Assembly: GCF_003261635.1 (NCBI RefSeq) | Contig: NZ_QFXK01000030.1 | Span: 434,001-498,000 of the forward strand | Direction: 5' to 3' | DNA length: 64,000 bases | From: Kribbella monticola | Lineage (GTDB): Bacteria > Actinomycetota > Actinomycetes > Propionibacteriales > Kribbellaceae | Made by a program: the position numbers and the translations under genes | The notes under the pieces: model-generated | Databases searched by the model: none | Told to the model about the DNA's origin: nothing | Seen by the model: the letters and a program-made list of their open reading frames with translations, nothing else | Shown here: positions 24,925 to 34,273 of the stretch, one piece after another | Numbering within the stretch: position 1 is the stretch's first letter | Layout of the letters: every line of letters begins with the position of its first letter

Positions 24925-25875
24925 TTACAGCCGGGAGCCGAGCCCTTCAGGCCGAGAGCTGACTTCTTCCGGCGGGGCAGCAGACCAGAAGTCTCGAAGT
25001 AGTTCCTTGACCGCCGCCGGCTCCTCGACATGCCCGAAGGAACCACTCCGCTCCAGCACCTCGAAGCGGGCGCCCGGGGCGAACCGGACGAAGTCCCGCT
25101 GCAGCTCCGGATACAGCGCCCGGTCATAGCGACCCGCGAGCACCATCAAGGGCACCTGCAGCCCTTGAAGCCGCGGCCGGAAGTCCGGGATCCGTGCGAC
25201 CTCGCCGCCGATGACGAAATCCACGTCGTCACCGCAGAACAGCGGATACAGCTCGACGTTGCGGGCACCCGGTTCGGTCGTCAGCAGCGCCGCGTTGTCC
25301 GGGTTGTAGAACCGCACCAGCTTGACCGCCGCGGCGAACTCGCGCTGCAGCTCCGCGTCGGTCGACCGAACTCCGGCAGCGCGCAACGCAAGAATCCGCT
25401 CCCACACCTCCGGGAACTGAGCGGCCAGTTCGCGGTTGATGTTGGCGTGGTTCAGCTGCCACATCTCCGGGCTGTGCAGGGTGTTGGCGAGCACGAGCGA
25501 CCGGACCAGCTCGGGGTGCTCGAGCGCCAGCGCCTGGCCGAGCAACCCGCCGTACGAGAAGCCGTAGAGGTGGACGGGGCCGATGCCGAGTCGTTCGATG
25601 ACGGCGGCGACGTCGGCGACATCGGTGGCGAAGGTGATCTCGCGCAGGTCGGTCGGCGCCTCCGAGCGCCCGCGCGCGTACAGGTCGAGGTAGATCACCT
25701 CGTGGTCCTCGGCGAGGGAGTCCAGGTGCGGATGGAAGATCACGTGGGAGCCCACCGGGCCGAGTCCGGAAAGCAGCAGCACAGGCTCCCCGGCGCCGTC
25801 CCGCTCGACCCACAGCCGGCGACCGGCCGTCGCCTCGATGAGCTGTCCGGCGGGGTGATTGACCTCGTTCGACAT
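24925..25875 (-). CDS. Alpha/beta-fold hydrolase
   Basis: 316 residues. Nucleophile elbow GFSYGG (~residue 107), an early VLLLSGLGPVGSH oxyanion region, acid in AGRYDRALYP, and the probable catalytic His in SGSFGHVEEP. The pattern is like proline iminopeptidases and epoxide or ester hydrolases; the substrate is not predictable. The downstream 3' gap holds the unrelated plus-strand terminator. Stands alone, 78 bases after the GMC oxidoreductase gene on the same strand. Confidence 0.85.
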   Translation of the reverse strand: MSNEVNHPAGQLIEATAGRRLWVERDGAGEPVLLLSGLGPVGSHVIFHPHLDSLAEDHEVIYLDLYARGRSEAPTDLREITFATDVADVAAVIERLGIGPVHLYGFSYGGLLGQALALEHPELVRSLVLANTLHSPEMWQLNHANINRELAAQFPEVWERILALRAAGVRSTDAELQREFAAAVKLVRFYNPDNAALLTTEPGARNVELYPLFCGDDVDFVIGGEVARIPDFRPRLQGLQVPLMVLAGRYDRALYPELQRDFVRFAPGARFEVLERSGSFGHVEEPAAVKELLRDFWSAAPPEEVSSRPEGLGSRL

Positions 25876-25953
25876 CGGGACACCTCTCTGCGTCTGGCGC
25901 GGAGCGGATGCCCCGCTGCCGATAGAACGGCGGCAGCGCGGGAAGTGTGAGGC

Positions 25954-27657
25954 CTACCCTGCGTCCGTCGTCGACCGGATCTCGACGATCGGCAGCCGCA
26001 GCGCTCCAGGCGCGTCGGCAGGCACCACGGGGTGAGCCGGCCGGACCGGGGTCAGACGCTGGTACGGCGTACCGAGGGCCGGCCGGGCGTCTTGCTCGCC
26101 CTTGTTCGGCCAGAACGACAATGCCCGCTCAGCCTGTGCGGTGATCGTCAGGGACGGGTTCACGCCGAGGTTCGCCGAGATCGTCGAGCCGTCCACGATG
26201 TGCAGGCCGTCGTACCCGTAGACCCGGTGATAGGGATCCACCACGCCGGTCTCGGCCGAGTCGCCGATCGCGCAACCGCCGATGAAGTGCGCGGTCATCG
26301 GCACGTTGAACGGCTCGCCGATCGTGCCGCCCGGCGTACCGTTCATCAGCTTGGCCATCCGCCGGACCACCTGATTGGCGACCGGGATCCAGGACGGGTT
26401 GGGCGCACCGTGCCCCTGCTTGGACGACAGCCGCCAGCGACCGAACCGGTCCCGCCTGCCGAACGTCGTGATCGAGTTGTCCGCGGTCTGCATCACCAGC
26501 GCGATCACGGTCCGCTCGGACCAGTGCTTGAGGTCGTACAGCCGGCGCAGGTTCTTCCGCTGCACGGCCATCTCCTTCAGCCACACCCGCCAGCGCGCCC
26601 GGTCGCCGTCGCCGTCGGTCAGCACGGTCTGCAGCAGCGACATCACGTTGCTGCCCTTGCCGTACCGGACCGGCTCGATGTGGGTGATGTCGTCCGGGTG
26701 GAACGACGAGGTGATCGCCACGCCGCGGCTGTAGTCGACGGTGCGGTCGCGAGCGATTGCCCCGAGCAACGATTCGGAGTTCGTCCGGGTCAGCACGCCG
26801 AGCCGGTCGGACAGCTTCGGTAGCTTGCCCTCGTCCTTCAACCGGTGCAGGAGCTTGGCCGTGCCGAGTGCCGAGGCGGCGAAAATCACTTGCTGGGCAG
26901 TGAATCTGCGCGTCAGCTTGCGGTTCGACGTATGCCGCGTCTCGATCGCGTAGCCGCCCTCGGCCAATGGCGTCACGGACGTCACCGTGGTCATCGGGAA
27001 CACCTTGGCCCCGGCCTTCTCGGCCAGGTACAGATAGTTTTTCGTCAGCGTGTTCTTCGCGTTGTGGCGACATCCGGTCATGCACTCGCCACAGTCGATA
27101 CACCCCGTACGCCGTGGCCCGGCGCCACCGAAGTACGGGTCGTCCACCTCGACGCCCGGCTCGCCGAAGAAGACGCCGACCGGGGTCGGGTGGAAGGTGT
27201 CCCCCACGCCCATGTCGTCGGCGACCTGCTTCATCACCTTGTCGGCCGGGGTGAAATGCGGATAGGTGGTGACGCCGAGCATCCGCTTCGCCTGGTCGTA
27301 GTACGGGGACAGCTCGGACTTCCAGTCGGTGATGTGCGCCCATTGCCGGTCGGCGTAGAACGCGGGCAGCGGTTCGTACAAGGTGTTCGCGTAGACGAGG
27401 CTGCCGCCGCCGACTCCGGCGCCGGACAGGATGATCACGTCCCGGAGCGCGCTGATCCGCTGGATCCCGTACCAACCGAGCCTCGGCGCGAACAGGAACC
27501 GGCTCTTGTCCCACGAGGTCTTCGCGAAACCGGCGTCCTCGTAGCGCGCACCGGCCTCGAGTACGGCGACGTCGTACCCCTTCTCCACCAGGCGAAGCGC
27601 GCTGACCGAGCCGCCGAATCCGGATCCGATGACGACGACGTCGTGGTCGAAACTCAT
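25954..27657 (-). CDS. ChoD-like GMC oxidoreductase
   Basis: 567 residues. N-terminal FAD Rossmann motif VVIGSGFGGSVSALRL; GAGVGGGSLVYANTLYEPLP; a Cys-rich segment GCIDCGECMTGCRHNAKNT; and the C-terminal HFIGGCAIGDSAETGV and VDGSTISANLGVNPSLTI. The overall pattern, down to the closing PAHPVVPADAPGALR, closely follows mycobacterial ChoD (Rv3409c), annotated as cholesterol oxidase though its true substrate is debated. In M. tuberculosis choD adjoins guaB3; here guaB3 lies 5.4 kb away, so the neighbourhood is partly kept. The start overlaps the aldehyde dehydrogenase stop (ATGA). Confidence 0.88.
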   Translation of the reverse strand: MSFDHDVVVIGSGFGGSVSALRLVEKGYDVAVLEAGARYEDAGFAKTSWDKSRFLFAPRLGWYGIQRISALRDVIILSGAGVGGGSLVYANTLYEPLPAFYADRQWAHITDWKSELSPYYDQAKRMLGVTTYPHFTPADKVMKQVADDMGVGDTFHPTPVGVFFGEPGVEVDDPYFGGAGPRRTGCIDCGECMTGCRHNAKNTLTKNYLYLAEKAGAKVFPMTTVTSVTPLAEGGYAIETRHTSNRKLTRRFTAQQVIFAASALGTAKLLHRLKDEGKLPKLSDRLGVLTRTNSESLLGAIARDRTVDYSRGVAITSSFHPDDITHIEPVRYGKGSNVMSLLQTVLTDGDGDRARWRVWLKEMAVQRKNLRRLYDLKHWSERTVIALVMQTADNSITTFGRRDRFGRWRLSSKQGHGAPNPSWIPVANQVVRRMAKLMNGTPGGTIGEPFNVPMTAHFIGGCAIGDSAETGVVDPYHRVYGYDGLHIVDGSTISANLGVNPSLTITAQAERALSFWPNKGEQDARPALGTPYQRLTPVRPAHPVVPADAPGALRLPIVEIRSTTDAG

Positions 27658-29246
27658 GCCCGGCCGAGCTTCTTCAGGATCCGGAGCGCGCCGGTCATCA
27701 GTTCGGCGTACGCCTCGTCCTTCAGGCCGTGCGAGGCGGCGATCGGGAGCATCCGCTGGGTCGCGATCGCCTGCGGGTCGACGTACCGGCGGATGCCCTC
27801 GACGCCCTGGCGGCGGCCGAGGCCGGACGAGCGCATCCCGCCCATCGGGGTGTCGATCGAGCCGAAGGTGGCGGCGTAGCCCTCGTTCACGTTGACCGAG
27901 CCGGCGACGAGCTGCGCCGCGACGCGACGGCCGCGCCGGCCGTCCTTGGTCCAGACGCTCGCGTTCAGCCCGTACTCACCCTCGTTGGCCCGCTCGATCG
28001 CCTCGGATTCGTCGGAGAACCGGTAGATCGACACCACCGGCCCGAACGTCTCGTGGTCGAAGCACTCCATCTCTGGCGTCACCCCGGACAACACGGTCGG
28101 CTCGTAGAACAGCGGCCCGAGATCCGGCCGGGCCTTTCCACCAGCCAGTACTACGGCTCCGCGCGACCTCGCGTCCTCGACGTGCCTGCTGACCGTCTCC
28201 AGCTGCGCCTTGGAGATCAGCGAGCCCATGTCGACGTCCCAGCCGGTGCCGGCCGACAGGCGGATCTTCTTCACCCGGTCGAGGAAGGCGGTGACGAAGG
28301 CGTCGTAGATCTGGTCGGCGACGTACAGGCGTTCCATCGAGACGCAGAGCTGGCCGGCACTGGAGAAGCAGGCCCGCACCGCCCCTTCGGCAGCACGGTG
28401 CACGTCGGCGTCACGTAGTACGAGCATCGGGTTCTTGCCGCCGAGCTCGAGGCTGCAGCCGATCAGGCGTTCGCCGGCCTGCTTGGCGACCAGGCGACCG
28501 GTCTTGGTCGAGCCGGTGAAGCAGACGTAGTCGGTGTTCTGGATGATCGCGCCGCCGACAGTCGGGCCGTCGCCGTTCACGGCCTGCCAGGCGTCGCGCG
28601 GCAGGCCCGCTTCGTACAGCAACTCGATCGCCCGCAGAGCGGTCAGCGGCGTCTGGCTGTCGGGCTTGTGCACCACAGTGTTGCCGGCGAGAACCGCGGG
28701 GATGCCGTCGGCCATCGCCATGCTGAGTGGGTAGTTCCAGGGCGAGATGATGCCGACGACGCCCTTCGGTACGAACCGCTGCTCGGCGCGGGTGAGCACG
28801 GGGAACATGCCCAGCTTCCGCTGCGGTGCAAGGAATTCGGCGGCCTTGCGCGCGTAGTACCGGGCGGTGAGCGCGACGTGCGCGACCTCCTCGAAGGCCT
28901 GCTTGCGGGCCTTGCCGGACTCGACGATGACGAGGTCGACCAGTTCGTGCCGGTGGTCCAGGACGAGGTCGTGGTAGCGCAGCAGGATCGCGGCGCGGTC
29001 GTCCAGGGACGTGTTCTTCCAGCTCCGCTGGGTCCTGCGAGCCGTCCGTACGGCGGCGAGGACGTCGTCGGGGCTGGACAGCGGCAGCTCGGCGACCGGC
29101 TGCCCGGTGGCGGGCGCGTACGACGTACGCGTTCCTGCCGTGGCGCGCAGCAGACCACCGAGCCGGCGGATCACCGACTGGTCGGTCGCGTACGACGCGG
29201 TGGGGTCGAGCTCGGGGTCGGCAGGAATCGAGGTCTGCTCGCTCAT
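27654..29246 (-). CDS. Succinic semialdehyde dehydrogenase-like aldehyde dehydrogenase (GabD2-like)
   Basis: 530 residues, NAD(P)-dependent ALDH superfamily. Seen: SPWNYPLSMAMADGIPAVLAG, FTGSTKTGRLVAKQA, catalytic Glu in CSLELGGKNPML and catalytic Cys in FSSAGQLCVSMER; then YEPTVLSGVTPEMECFDHET and FGPV. The length and the N-terminal extension resemble actinobacterial GabD2. Coupled by overlap to the ChoD-like gene, so the two may act in one oxidation path, with the oxidase making an aldehyde or ketone. Substrate unproven. Confidence 0.85.
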   Translation of the reverse strand: MSEQTSIPADPELDPTASYATDQSVIRRLGGLLRATAGTRTSYAPATGQPVAELPLSSPDDVLAAVRTARRTQRSWKNTSLDDRAAILLRYHDLVLDHRHELVDLVIVESGKARKQAFEEVAHVALTARYYARKAAEFLAPQRKLGMFPVLTRAEQRFVPKGVVGIISPWNYPLSMAMADGIPAVLAGNTVVHKPDSQTPLTALRAIELLYEAGLPRDAWQAVNGDGPTVGGAIIQNTDYVCFTGSTKTGRLVAKQAGERLIGCSLELGGKNPMLVLRDADVHRAAEGAVRACFSSAGQLCVSMERLYVADQIYDAFVTAFLDRVKKIRLSAGTGWDVDMGSLISKAQLETVSRHVEDARSRGAVVLAGGKARPDLGPLFYEPTVLSGVTPEMECFDHETFGPVVSIYRFSDESEAIERANEGEYGLNASVWTKDGRRGRRVAAQLVAGSVNVNEGYAATFGSIDTPMGGMRSSGLGRRQGVEGIRRYVDPQAIATQRMLPIAASHGLKDEAYAELMTGALRILKKLGRA

Positions 29247-29373
29247 CTGCCCAGGCTACCTGCCGGTAACAGCTGTGTCAGCAGTTGTGTTCCTGATGTC
29301 GCAGACGTGAGGCATACCGGCGAACTAAACGCTAGTGTGAGCGACTGAACTGGTGAAGGGCGGGGTTGTAAAG

Positions 29374-30819
29374 ATGGTGGACAGCGGGGGGCTCTGGACG
29401 CCTCCTGAGGACGAGCTCGGCGAAGCGTTGCAGACAGCCCAGGTGCTGATCGAGGAGGGCCGGGCCGACGAGGCCGGGCCGTACCAGCAGCGTGTGATCG
29501 AGCTTGCCCGAGAGCGTGCCGGCGACCGCCCGGACCACTACGAGGCCAAGCACCTGATGGCAGCCACGCAGTACGAGCTGGCCGGGTCGCTGAACGCCTC
29601 GGGCCGGCACGAGGAAGCGCTGGCCGCCTTGCACGAGGCCCAGCTCGGCTACACCGAGCTCAGCGATGCCGGCGTACTGGACGCGACTTCGTTCCTGGCG
29701 GACGTCCGCGCCCGGCGCGCGATGACCCAGGCGCATCGCGGCTTCGGAGCGACCGCCGTACTGGAGATGGACGGCGCGGTGATCGCGTACGGGCAACTCG
29801 TCGGCGGCGAGAACGGCATCCAGCACCAGCCCGACTTCGCCCGGGTGCTCGCGATGAACGCGCTCATCCTGCGCCGGTACGGCGATCCCGACCTGGCCGT
29901 GGCTTCCGCCGACGCGGCGACTCAGTTGTTCCTGCAACTGGCCGACCAGATCAACGCGAGTCCCCAGTCGCTGTCGTACGCGCGCTACCTGTGCTCGTCG
30001 ACGGCCGTGTCCGCCGACATCCACGCGGCCGAGGGGCGGCTCGACCTCGCGCTCGAGGCGGACGAGATCGGCCTCAGTACGGCCGACACCCTCGCCGACT
30101 CCGAATCGGCGACCGACCTGCGCACCCTGGTGTCCGCACTCACCCGCAAGGGCAAGCATCTCGGCATCGTCGGCCGGCTGATCGAAGGCGAGACCTGCCT
30201 GCGCACCGCGGTCGCGACCGATCCGGAGACTGCTGCCCGGGTGTCGGAGGAGCTGGATCGCGGCATCCCGCCGTCGCTGACGACCGCGCTCGAGAACGCG
30301 GAGATCAAGCTAGGACCGTACGAGCAGTACTACCGGTTGCTCGCGCTGAGCGAACCCGCACCGGGGATGACGCTGGCGACCGTGTCCGGCCGGACCGACC
30401 CCGAGTCGGCCGCGGTCCGGGCGACCGAGCTGGCCGAACTGGTCCGCCCGATGCTCGTGCACGACACCGAGACCGCCCTCACGCTCGGGCTGGAGGCGCA
30501 CTACCTGTTCGCGATCTCGTCCGAGCGCGAGTCGCACCGGATGCGCTACGAGACTTCGACGTACGCGCCGGTCTGGGCGCAGGTGCTGCTCGACATCTCC
30601 GAGGCGTACCACGCGGCCGGGCGGACCGAGATGGCACTCGACCTGGCAGGCTGGAGCGCCGAGGTGGCGACCGCGCTGATCCCGTTCACGATGACCGACG
30701 GCGAGGTGAAGGACCTGGCGGGCGCTTGTTACCGCCACCACGGCGACCTGCTCGCAGCGACCGGTGACTTCACCGCCTCGCAGCACGCCCACGACGCGGC
30801 CGCGCAACTGCAACATTGA
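29374..30819 (+). CDS. TPR-like helical repeat protein
   Basis: 481 residues from the ATG at 29374; an in-frame GTG at 29353 adds seven. Repeated ~34-residue helix pairs are visible (EALQTAQVLIEEGRADEAGP, LAGSLNASGRHEEALAALHE, AYHAAGRTEMALDLAGWSAE). No catalytic motif, signal peptide or membrane segment. Likely a cytoplasmic scaffold or regulatory protein; function unknown. Divergent from the aldehyde dehydrogenase gene and 45 bases before the next plus-strand gene. Confidence 0.75.
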   Translation: MVDSGGLWTPPEDELGEALQTAQVLIEEGRADEAGPYQQRVIELARERAGDRPDHYEAKHLMAATQYELAGSLNASGRHEEALAALHEAQLGYTELSDAGVLDATSFLADVRARRAMTQAHRGFGATAVLEMDGAVIAYGQLVGGENGIQHQPDFARVLAMNALILRRYGDPDLAVASADAATQLFLQLADQINASPQSLSYARYLCSSTAVSADIHAAEGRLDLALEADEIGLSTADTLADSESATDLRTLVSALTRKGKHLGIVGRLIEGETCLRTAVATDPETAARVSEELDRGIPPSLTTALENAEIKLGPYEQYYRLLALSEPAPGMTLATVSGRTDPESAAVRATELAELVRPMLVHDTETALTLGLEAHYLFAISSERESHRMRYETSTYAPVWAQVLLDISEAYHAAGRTEMALDLAGWSAEVATALIPFTMTDGEVKDLAGACYRHHGDLLAATGDFTASQHAHDAAAQLQH

Positions 30820-30864
30820 CGCCTCCCGCCGCTGGGAGCACGCTGGCGGCAAAGGGGGTTGGCC

Positions 30865-31782
30865 ATGGATGTCGTAGAGCTGCATCGGCGTGCCAGCGAA
30901 GAGTTCGTCCGTCAGGTTGCTTCGGTGCGCCCGGCGCAGTGGGGTGATCCGACGCCCTGCTCCGAGTGGACCGTGCGCGACCTGGTCAACCACGTCGTCG
31001 GCGAGGAACGCTGGACCGTACCGTTGCTGGCCGGGCGGACCATCGAGGACGTCGGTGACTCGCTCGACGGCGACCTGCTCGGCGACGACCCCGCATCGGC
31101 CGCGTCCCACGCCGCCCGCGCCGCCCAGAACGCCGTCACCGAACCCGTACTCCGAGGCGCCACCGTCCACCTCTCGTACGGCGAGGAGCAGGCGGCCGAA
31201 TACGTCTACCAACTCGCTGCCGACCATCTCGTGCACAGCTGGGACCTCGCCGTCGCGATCGGCGCGCCGGTTCACCTGGATCCGCAGGTCGTCGACGGGA
31301 TCTCGACCTGGTTCAAGGAGCGGGAGGACCTCTACCACGGCGGCGGCGCGATCGGCGCGCGACTCGAGGGCTACTCCGATCCGACGAGCACTCTGCTGGG
31401 TGCCTTCGGCCGGGATCCGGCCTGGACTCCCGCGCACGCGACCGTAGAGAGGCTCAGCGCGGCCTTCGCGCGGGGAGATGTCGACGCGATCATGTACGAG
31501 ATGACCCCCGACTGCGTCTTCGAGTCGACCTCACCGGCACCGGACGGGACCCGCGTCGTCGGAGGTAAGGCTGTCCGCGAACAGTGGGAGCAGTTGTTCG
31601 ACCAGACGAACGACGCCGTCTTCGAGACCGAGGAGACGGTCGTCCTTGGCGACCGCGCGGTCGTGCGTTGGCGGTTCTCGTGGAACGAGGCGGACGGGCA
31701 GCGCGGTCACGTTCGGGGCGTGGACGTGCTGCGGCTGCGAGACGGCAAGGTCTGCGAGAAGCTGTCCTACGTGAAGGGCTAG
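30865..31782 (+). CDS. DinB-type (TIGR03086-like) protein fused to SnoaL-like domain
   Basis: 305 residues. The first ~190 match the mycothiol/maleylpyruvate isomerase-N superfamily of TIGR03086 type (PCSEWTVRDLVNHVVGEERW, DHLVHSWDLAVAIG). Residues ~195-305 form a SnoaL/NTF2-like domain (ERLSAAFARGDVDAIMYEMT, WRFSWNEADGQRGHVRGVDV). AAAGGGGG precedes the ATG. Both domains bind small ligands; a thiol-dependent or detoxifying role is possible. The TAG stop lies in a CTAG shared with the convergent gene. Confidence 0.82.
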   Translation: MDVVELHRRASEEFVRQVASVRPAQWGDPTPCSEWTVRDLVNHVVGEERWTVPLLAGRTIEDVGDSLDGDLLGDDPASAASHAARAAQNAVTEPVLRGATVHLSYGEEQAAEYVYQLAADHLVHSWDLAVAIGAPVHLDPQVVDGISTWFKEREDLYHGGGAIGARLEGYSDPTSTLLGAFGRDPAWTPAHATVERLSAAFARGDVDAIMYEMTPDCVFESTSPAPDGTRVVGGKAVREQWEQLFDQTNDAVFETEETVVLGDRAVVRWRFSWNEADGQRGHVRGVDVLRLRDGKVCEKLSYVKG

Positions 31783-32177
31783 TTGTCCTGCAGATCGAGG
31801 TTGAGCGCGCCGACGAACAGGCCGGCCTCGGCCTCGGTCATGCCGGTCTCGCTGACGACCAGCGCTGTCGCCTGGTGCAGTTCACCGGCTGCCTTCAGCG
31901 CGCGGGTGCGCTCGGCGAGGTTGGTGCCGGGCATCCGTAGTACGGGGGTGTCGGTGACGGGCGGGACGTACCGGCCGAGGCGGATATCCTCGACCAGGTC
32001 GCGGGCCACGTGGAGCTCGACGGCGGTGCGTTCCCGCACGTACTTGACCGCGAAGAGCGTCTTCTTCGTGGTGAGCAGGAAGCGGATCTGATCCACGTCC
32101 TGCGAGGAGAGCTTCGCCCTCGCGGCGGCGAGGGCAACGTTGTCGGCGTCCTTGCTGCGGCGGCTGAACAATCCCAT
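31779..32177 (-). CDS. Small protein with ribosomal L7/L12 C-terminal-like segment
   Basis: 132 residues from MGLFSRRSKDAD. Residues ~27-55 (IRFLLTTKKTLFAVKYVRE, then VARDLVEDIRLG) follow the L7/L12 C-terminal pattern in which a K-A-V-K-x-V-R helix is followed by an A-(K/R)-D-L-V helix. The C-terminal half is helical and unassigned. Such stand-alone L7/L12-like proteins occur in actinobacteria with unknown roles. It shares its CTAG stop region with the convergent gene, leaving no intergenic space. Confidence 0.65.
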   Translation of the reverse strand: MGLFSRRSKDADNVALAAARAKLSSQDVDQIRFLLTTKKTLFAVKYVRERTAVELHVARDLVEDIRLGRYVPPVTDTPVLRMPGTNLAERTRALKAAGELHQATALVVSETGMTEAEAGLFVGALNLDLQDN

Positions 32178-32274
32178 CCCCCAATCCTTCCAGAGCCCAC
32201 CATCCCAGGCGCTCGCCACCCGAGGTGGGCCGCCTCACAGGACGATCAGGCGGCGAGGGTCTCCAGCTGATCGG

Positions 32275-33003
32275 TCAGCCGGCGAGGGTCCGGAGCAGGT
32301 CGGGCCAGATCTGGGCGCCGAAGGCTCGGTCTGCTTGCTCGGAGCCGCCGCGCGCCATCGTCTGACCGCCGGCCTTCGGCTGCTCGCCCGGGAACACGAT
32401 CCGGTGCCCGGCCTGGGCATCGATCATCGTCCGCGTCTCCAGACTTCCGCGCCGCAGCGCGATCTGCTCGGCGAACTCCACCGACGGCCACACCTTGTCG
32501 TCACCCCCGGCGATCACTACGAGGGCGCCCTTGACCTGCTCAACCGGGATCTGCGCCGCGGCCGCCTCGGCGGGATACTTCCGCAGCCTGTACCGGTACG
32601 AGTCGACGTAACTCGGCGGATCGTCAGTGGGCCGCCAGTCCAGGTCGAACGGTACGAACGGCAGCGGCTCACCCCGCCAACTCCAATGTGAGGTCTGTAC
32701 GCCGTCCTCGATCCAGCCCCACACATAGGCGCTGGGTGCCTGGGCGACCACCACGTCGATCCGGTCGTCCACCGTGCCGAGCAGCAGCGCTGCCTCGGCA
32801 CCGAAGGAGGTCCCCATCACGGCCAGCCGGTCGTTGCGGGCCGCGAGCTCGTCGAGCGGGAACGACTCCAGCGGGATCTCGCTGACCCGCTCGTCGAACC
32901 ACTTCGGCGCGAGCACGTCGTACCCGTGCGCCGCCAGAGTCCTGGCCCTCTCGAGGTCAGGTATGCCGCTCGAACCGTGTAGCAGCAGGATCCCGGTACT
33001 CAC
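32275..33003 (-). CDS. Dienelactone/BAAT-type alpha/beta hydrolase
   Basis: 242 residues: TGILLLHGSSGIPDLERART, nucleophile in MGTSFGAEAALL (~residue 66), acid in IAGGDDKVWPS, His in DAQAGHRIVFPGE. The arrangement is that of acyl-CoA thioester hydrolase/BAAT C-terminal domains. Substrate unknown. Lies 34 bases downstream of guaB3 on the same strand. Confidence 0.82.
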   Translation of the reverse strand: MSTGILLLHGSSGIPDLERARTLAAHGYDVLAPKWFDERVSEIPLESFPLDELAARNDRLAVMGTSFGAEAALLLGTVDDRIDVVVAQAPSAYVWGWIEDGVQTSHWSWRGEPLPFVPFDLDWRPTDDPPSYVDSYRYRLRKYPAEAAAAQIPVEQVKGALVVIAGGDDKVWPSVEFAEQIALRRGSLETRTMIDAQAGHRIVFPGEQPKAGGQTMARGGSEQADRAFGAQIWPDLLRTLAG

Positions 33004-33037
33004 GCGGCGTACCCGCTCCGCATCGCCCGGCCCAAGG

Positions 33038-34144
33038 TCAACCGACGACGACCTCGACGCGCTGGAACTCCTTGAGCTCCGTGTATCCCGTGGTCGCCAT
33101 CGCCCGCTTCAGCGCGCCGACCAGGTTCATCGTGCCGTCCGGGACCCAGGACGGGCCGAACAGGATCTCCTGCATCGTGCCGGTGACCCCGACCTCCACC
33201 CGCTCGCCGCGCGGCAGATCCGCGTGCCAGGCCTCGGCTCCCCAGTGGAAGCCACCGCCGGGTGCGTCGCTCGCCCGGGCCAGCGGCGATCCGACCATCA
33301 CGGCGTCCGCGCCACACGCGATCGCCTTGGCCACATCGCCGGACCGGCCGACCGAGCCGTCGGCGATGACGTGCACGTAGCGGCCGCCGGACTCGTCCAT
33401 GTAGTCCCGGCGCGCCGCCGCGACGTCCGCGACCGCCGACGCCATCGGCACCGCGACGCCGAGCACCTTGCGAGTCGTGTGCGCAGCGCCACCACCGAAG
33501 CCGACCAGTACGCCGGCGGCGCCGGTCCGCATCAGGTGCAGCGCGGCCTGGTGGGTCGCGCAACCGCCGACGATGACCGGTACGTCGAGGTCGTAGATGA
33601 ACTGCTTGAGGTTGAGCGGCTCCGCCTGACCGGAGACGTGCTCGGCCGACACCGTCGTACCGCGGATGACGAACAGGTCGACGCCGGCATCCACGACGTG
33701 CTTGGCGAACTGCTTCGTGCGCTGCGGCGACAACGCGCCGGCCACGGTGACGCCCGAGTCGCGGATCTCCTGCACGCGCTGCGAGATCAGCTCGGGCTTG
33801 ATCGGCGCCGAGTAGATCTCCTGCAGCCGGTGCACGGCCTGCTCGCGGCTGAGGGTGGTGATCTCCTCCAGCAGCGAGGTCGGGTCGTCGAAGCGGGTCC
33901 ACAGACCTTCGAGGTTCAGCACGCCGAGGCCGCCGGCCTTGCCGATCGCGATCGCGGTGGCCGGCGACATCACCGAGTCCATCGGCGCGGCCAGGATCGG
34001 CAATTCGAACCGGTACGCGTCGATCTGCCAGGCGACCGAGACCTCCTCGGGATCCCTGGTCCGCCGCGACGGCACGATCGCGATGTCGTCGAACGCATAC
34101 GCCTGCCGACCGCGCTTGGCCCGGCCGATCTCGATCTCGGTCAT
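33038..34144 (-). CDS. guaB3: GuaB3 family IMP dehydrogenase-related protein
   Basis: 368 residues, IMPDH/GMPR TIM barrel without CBS domains. Opens EIEIGRAKRGRQAYAFDDIA and has PILAAPMDSVMSPATAIAIG. At the active-site loop, the sequence aligned to GIGPGSICTTR of GuaB (35666-37177) reads GFGGGAAHTTR, so the catalytic Cys position is His here. The phosphate-binding region ADGSVGRSGDVAKAIACGAD is kept. Classical Cys-dependent IMPDH chemistry is therefore unlikely; the role of actinobacterial GuaB3 is unsettled. Position near guaB is conserved. Confidence 0.9.
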   Translation of the reverse strand: MTEIEIGRAKRGRQAYAFDDIAIVPSRRTRDPEEVSVAWQIDAYRFELPILAAPMDSVMSPATAIAIGKAGGLGVLNLEGLWTRFDDPTSLLEEITTLSREQAVHRLQEIYSAPIKPELISQRVQEIRDSGVTVAGALSPQRTKQFAKHVVDAGVDLFVIRGTTVSAEHVSGQAEPLNLKQFIYDLDVPVIVGGCATHQAALHLMRTGAAGVLVGFGGGAAHTTRKVLGVAVPMASAVADVAAARRDYMDESGGRYVHVIADGSVGRSGDVAKAIACGADAVMVGSPLARASDAPGGGFHWGAEAWHADLPRGERVEVGVTGTMQEILFGPSWVPDGTMNLVGALKRAMATTGYTELKEFQRVEVVVG

Positions 34145-34273
34145 GCCCGCAGCCTACCGAGCGGCACCGACGAGACCTACTTCAGTCCACACCAGCAGTC
34201 GCGACAGGGACGACTGTCGCAGTCCAGCACACCCCTCGCAGTCAACCAACCGCTGCCGGTCAGGGCCGGGGCG

